Of a DNA stretch of 8,675 nt, positions 6,981 through 8,675 are shown one piece after another. The stretch's first letter is position 1; every line of letters starts with the position of its first letter. Source of the stretch: Methanobrevibacter sp. (lineage in GTDB: Archaea > Methanobacteriota > Methanobacteria > Methanobacteriales > Methanobacteriaceae); contig JAITOM010000207.1 in the NCBI GenBank assembly GCA_031289975.1, forward strand, positions 1-8,675, written 5' to 3'. Under the pieces are notes generated by a model. It made no database searches, had not been told where the DNA came from, and saw only the letters and a program-made list of their open reading frames with translations. The position numbers were made by a program, and so were the translations under genes.

Positions 6981-7062
6981 ATATTCTGATTTATAGATCC
7001 TTCATATATGAACTCTTTTAGGATTATAAAATTTAAAATCTATAGTGTGTTACAAACGCTTA

Positions 7063-7072
7063 TTTTTTTTTT
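7063..7072 (+). terminator. Poly-T tract, candidate terminator of the YbjQ-family gene
   Basis: Ten T residues in a row lie 83 bases past the stop codon on the coding strand. Archaeal RNA polymerase can terminate at oligo-T without a hairpin. The A+T-rich background makes such runs fairly frequent, so this is only a candidate. Confidence 0.3.
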
Positions 7073-7130
7073 AAAATTGAATCATTTTTTATCTTTTGTT
7101 TTAAAAAAAATTTTATTATTTAAATTTTTT

Positions 7131-7183
7131 CTATACATAAAAATGTATAGAAATGTAGCTATTTTATACATAAAAATGTATAA
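7131..7183. repeat. Two identical palindromes 33 bp apart
   Basis: The 18-base sequence tatacataaaaatgtata occurs at 7132-7149 and again at 7165-7182. Each copy is a perfect inverted repeat with an AAAA centre and extends by one further complementary pair (c/g in the first, t/a in the second), giving 8-bp arms. The repeat distance of 33 bp is about three turns of B-DNA, so both sites would face the same side. They lie about 60-110 bases upstream of the ATPase pseudogene start. They look like paired operator sites, or as RNA two small hairpins. No regulator is known. Confidence 0.55.
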
Positions 7184-7240
7184 TTATTTATATAACTAAT
7201 AAATATAATTATGTTTAAATAAAGTTTCAATGTGATTTTC

Positions 7241-8564
7241 ATGTTTTTTTGATGAAGAATTAAATAGCTATATTTACTCTAAACAAAGAGAAATTAACAA
7301 ACAATTGGAAAATATAAAAAATTTTAATCATAGGAATGAATATTTTAAAATAAAAAAAAATATTTAGATGATTTTATAGAAAAAAAATCTAAAGAAAGAT
7401 TTATAGTGCTTCCAGGGCTTAGAGGTGTTGGAAAAACAATCATTCTTTTTCAACTATATAAATATTTATTAGATACAAAAAATATTAATCCTAAAAATCT
7501 TTCATATCTTTCAATGGATCAATTAACAAGTTATTTTGAGACAGACATGTTAAAGGTTGTAGACAATTTTTTAAAGGAAGTACATAAAATAGATAAAATT
7601 AATTTATATGAAAAAATATTTATTTTTGTGGATGAAAGCCATTTTGATAAAAAATGGGCAATTTCTGGAAAGATTATATATGATACTACAAAAAATATAT
7701 TTTTAATATTCACTGGTTCTTCAGCATTAGATTTAGAAATTAATGGGGATATTGCAAGAAGAATAAATAAAGAACCAATATTTCCAAATAATTTTAAGGA
7801 TTATCTTTCTTTAAAACACAACATTTCAATATAGTGTAATTTTTCAAAAAATGGAGGAATATGATTTATTTTGGGATGAAGAATATATAACTGAAGCTAT
7901 TGAATGTGAAAGTAAAGTATATGATAATTTGATTTTATTAAATAATGATCCTAAAATAGAGTTTGAAAGTTTTTTAAAAAGCTATGGATTTCCATTTAAT
8001 TTTAATTTTGATGAAGAGAATTCATATAAAAAAATTTTCACGGTAGTAGAAAATCTTATAGAAAAAGACATACCCTCAGTAAAGTCATTTAATTCTTCAA
8101 CTAAGGATGTGATTAGAAGGATAATATTCTATATTGCCCTACAAAAACCAGGAGGAACTTCTAATCAGAAAATAGCTAATTACTTATCGATTTCCTCCAC
8201 CACTGTAAGAGAAATATTAAGTGTTTTAGAAAAAACTCAATTACTTTTCAATGTAAAACCATATGGTGGACCTTCAAAAATTCTTAAAAAGCCATGACAA
8301 TATTATTTTTTATCACCATCAATAAAATCTGCAATAAATTTTGAAATAGGAAGATATAATTTAGATATAGGTAAATGTATAGGCAATTTAGCAGAAAATT
8401 TAATAGCAAGTTCATTATATAGGATGAATAAAACTAATTTTAATACAATGAGTATATTTTATCCTCCTGAGAAAGGAGGTTCTGATTTTATTATTAAAAC
8501 AAAATTTGATGAACTTGTACCAATAGAAGTGGGAATTGGTAAAAAGACAAAAAGCCAATTATAG
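7241..8564 (+). pseudogene. AAA ATPase of the DUF4143 class, broken by frameshifts and a nonsense codon
   Basis: Pieces in two frames join into one ATPase of about 440 residues. The start is probably ATG 7241 (MFF), but a seventh T in 7244-7250 throws it into TGA; DEELNSYIYSKQ follows in the right frame. The A9 run at 7352-7360 causes a second shift. Bases 7352-7831 encode FIVLPGLRGVGKT (Walker A), IFIFVDESH (Walker B) and FTGSSAL...ARR. A third break lies at 7832-7850. Bases 7851-8294 encode a middle domain and a winged helix (TSNQKIANYLSISSTTVREIL). TGA at 8295-8297 replaces an expected Trp codon (KKP-W-QYYFLSPS). The frame then runs on to a DUF4143-like, PD-(D/E)XK-type end (LAENLIASSLYRM, GGSDFII, IEVGIGKK) and stops at TAG 8564, apparently about 40 residues early. 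Intact relatives have unknown function. The ORFs at 7406-7834 and 7851-8297 are fragments, not two genes. Confidence 0.8.
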
Positions 8565-8642
8565 TGAACTAAAAAATGTTTTTAAGTAATGAGTTTTTTA
8601 AAAATATCTTTAAATTGTCAATTTCATAAATAATATTATAAC

Positions 8643-8666
8643 ATTATTTATTTTTAAAAATAAAAT
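8643..8666. repeat. 24-bp intergenic repeat with an 18-bp palindrome
   Basis: The 24 bases here are identical to 2579-2602 and contain the perfect palindrome tttatttttaaaaataaa (8647-8664 and 2583-2600). It lies after the end of the ATPase pseudogene and may mark the edge of another dispersed element running off the window. Low complexity makes chance similarity possible. Confidence 0.35.
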
Positions 8667-8675
8667 TTTTAAATT

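Noticed and set aside
7008..7199. 63-codon ORF after the YbjQ-family gene
   Set aside because: It has no ribosome binding site, is almost only Phe, Leu, Ile, Lys, Tyr and Asn as expected from raw A+T-rich DNA, and runs through the poly-T tract and both palindromes.
8295..8297. TGA read as an amino acid (selenocysteine, or pyrrolysine-like recoding)
   Set aside because: The codon fits a mutated Trp in a gene with several other lesions; no SECIS-like structure is evident and the family is not a selenoprotein family.
1..8675. General sequencing or assembly error as the cause of all frameshifts
   Set aside because: hypE, arcS, the DUF2117 gene, the YbjQ gene and the 233-codon gene are open over their full length in the same A+T-rich DNA, and the lesions include a 25-bp duplication and a nonsense change, not only homopolymer indels. 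Read data would settle single sites.

Overview
The window looks like a piece of chromosome from a methanogenic archaeon of the Methanobacteriales, most like Methanobrevibacter or a close relative. Base composition is extremely A+T rich. A tRNA archaeosine enzyme (an Archaea-specific modification), a DUF2117 protein typical of methanogens, and a hydrogenase maturation factor lie together. Broken members of two families common in Methanobrevibacter, an Rpn-type nuclease and an AAA ATPase of the DUF4143 class, lie on either side. The genus is inferred from these families and was not tested.

Layout. Bases 112-971 are the remains of an Rpn/PD-(D/E)XK nuclease gene with several frameshifts, one caused by an exact 25-bp tandem duplication. 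Bases 1222-1923 hold an intact 233-residue gene with a good ribosome binding site that I do not recognise. Bases 1924-2797 hold no gene but contain a MITE-like element of about 215 bp that sits inside an older copy of the same element. The housekeeping core follows: hypE (2798-3823) and arcS (3856-4755) as a probable two-gene operon on the plus strand, converging on a DUF2117 gene (4776-5975, minus strand). The next long gap (5976-6641) holds the DUF2117 promoter and a third copy of the MITE-like element. A YbjQ-family gene (6642-6980) comes next, then a spacer with two identical palindromes 33 bp apart, and finally an ATPase pseudogene (7241-8564).

Function. HypE makes the cyanide ligand for the iron of [NiFe] hydrogenases, which hydrogenotrophic methanogens depend on. 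ArcS works at position 15 of tRNA. I know of no biochemical link between the two. The four recognised core genes are open over their full length, while both accessory genes are broken many times, so the lesions are more likely real decay than general sequencing error.

I found no CRISPR array, tRNA, rRNA or complete transposase, and no convincing new multi-gene system. The items most worth a second look are the nested MITE-like elements, the arcS start (a perfect Shine-Dalgarno in front of ATA rather than ATG), the twin palindromes, and the unrecognised gene at 1222-1923.
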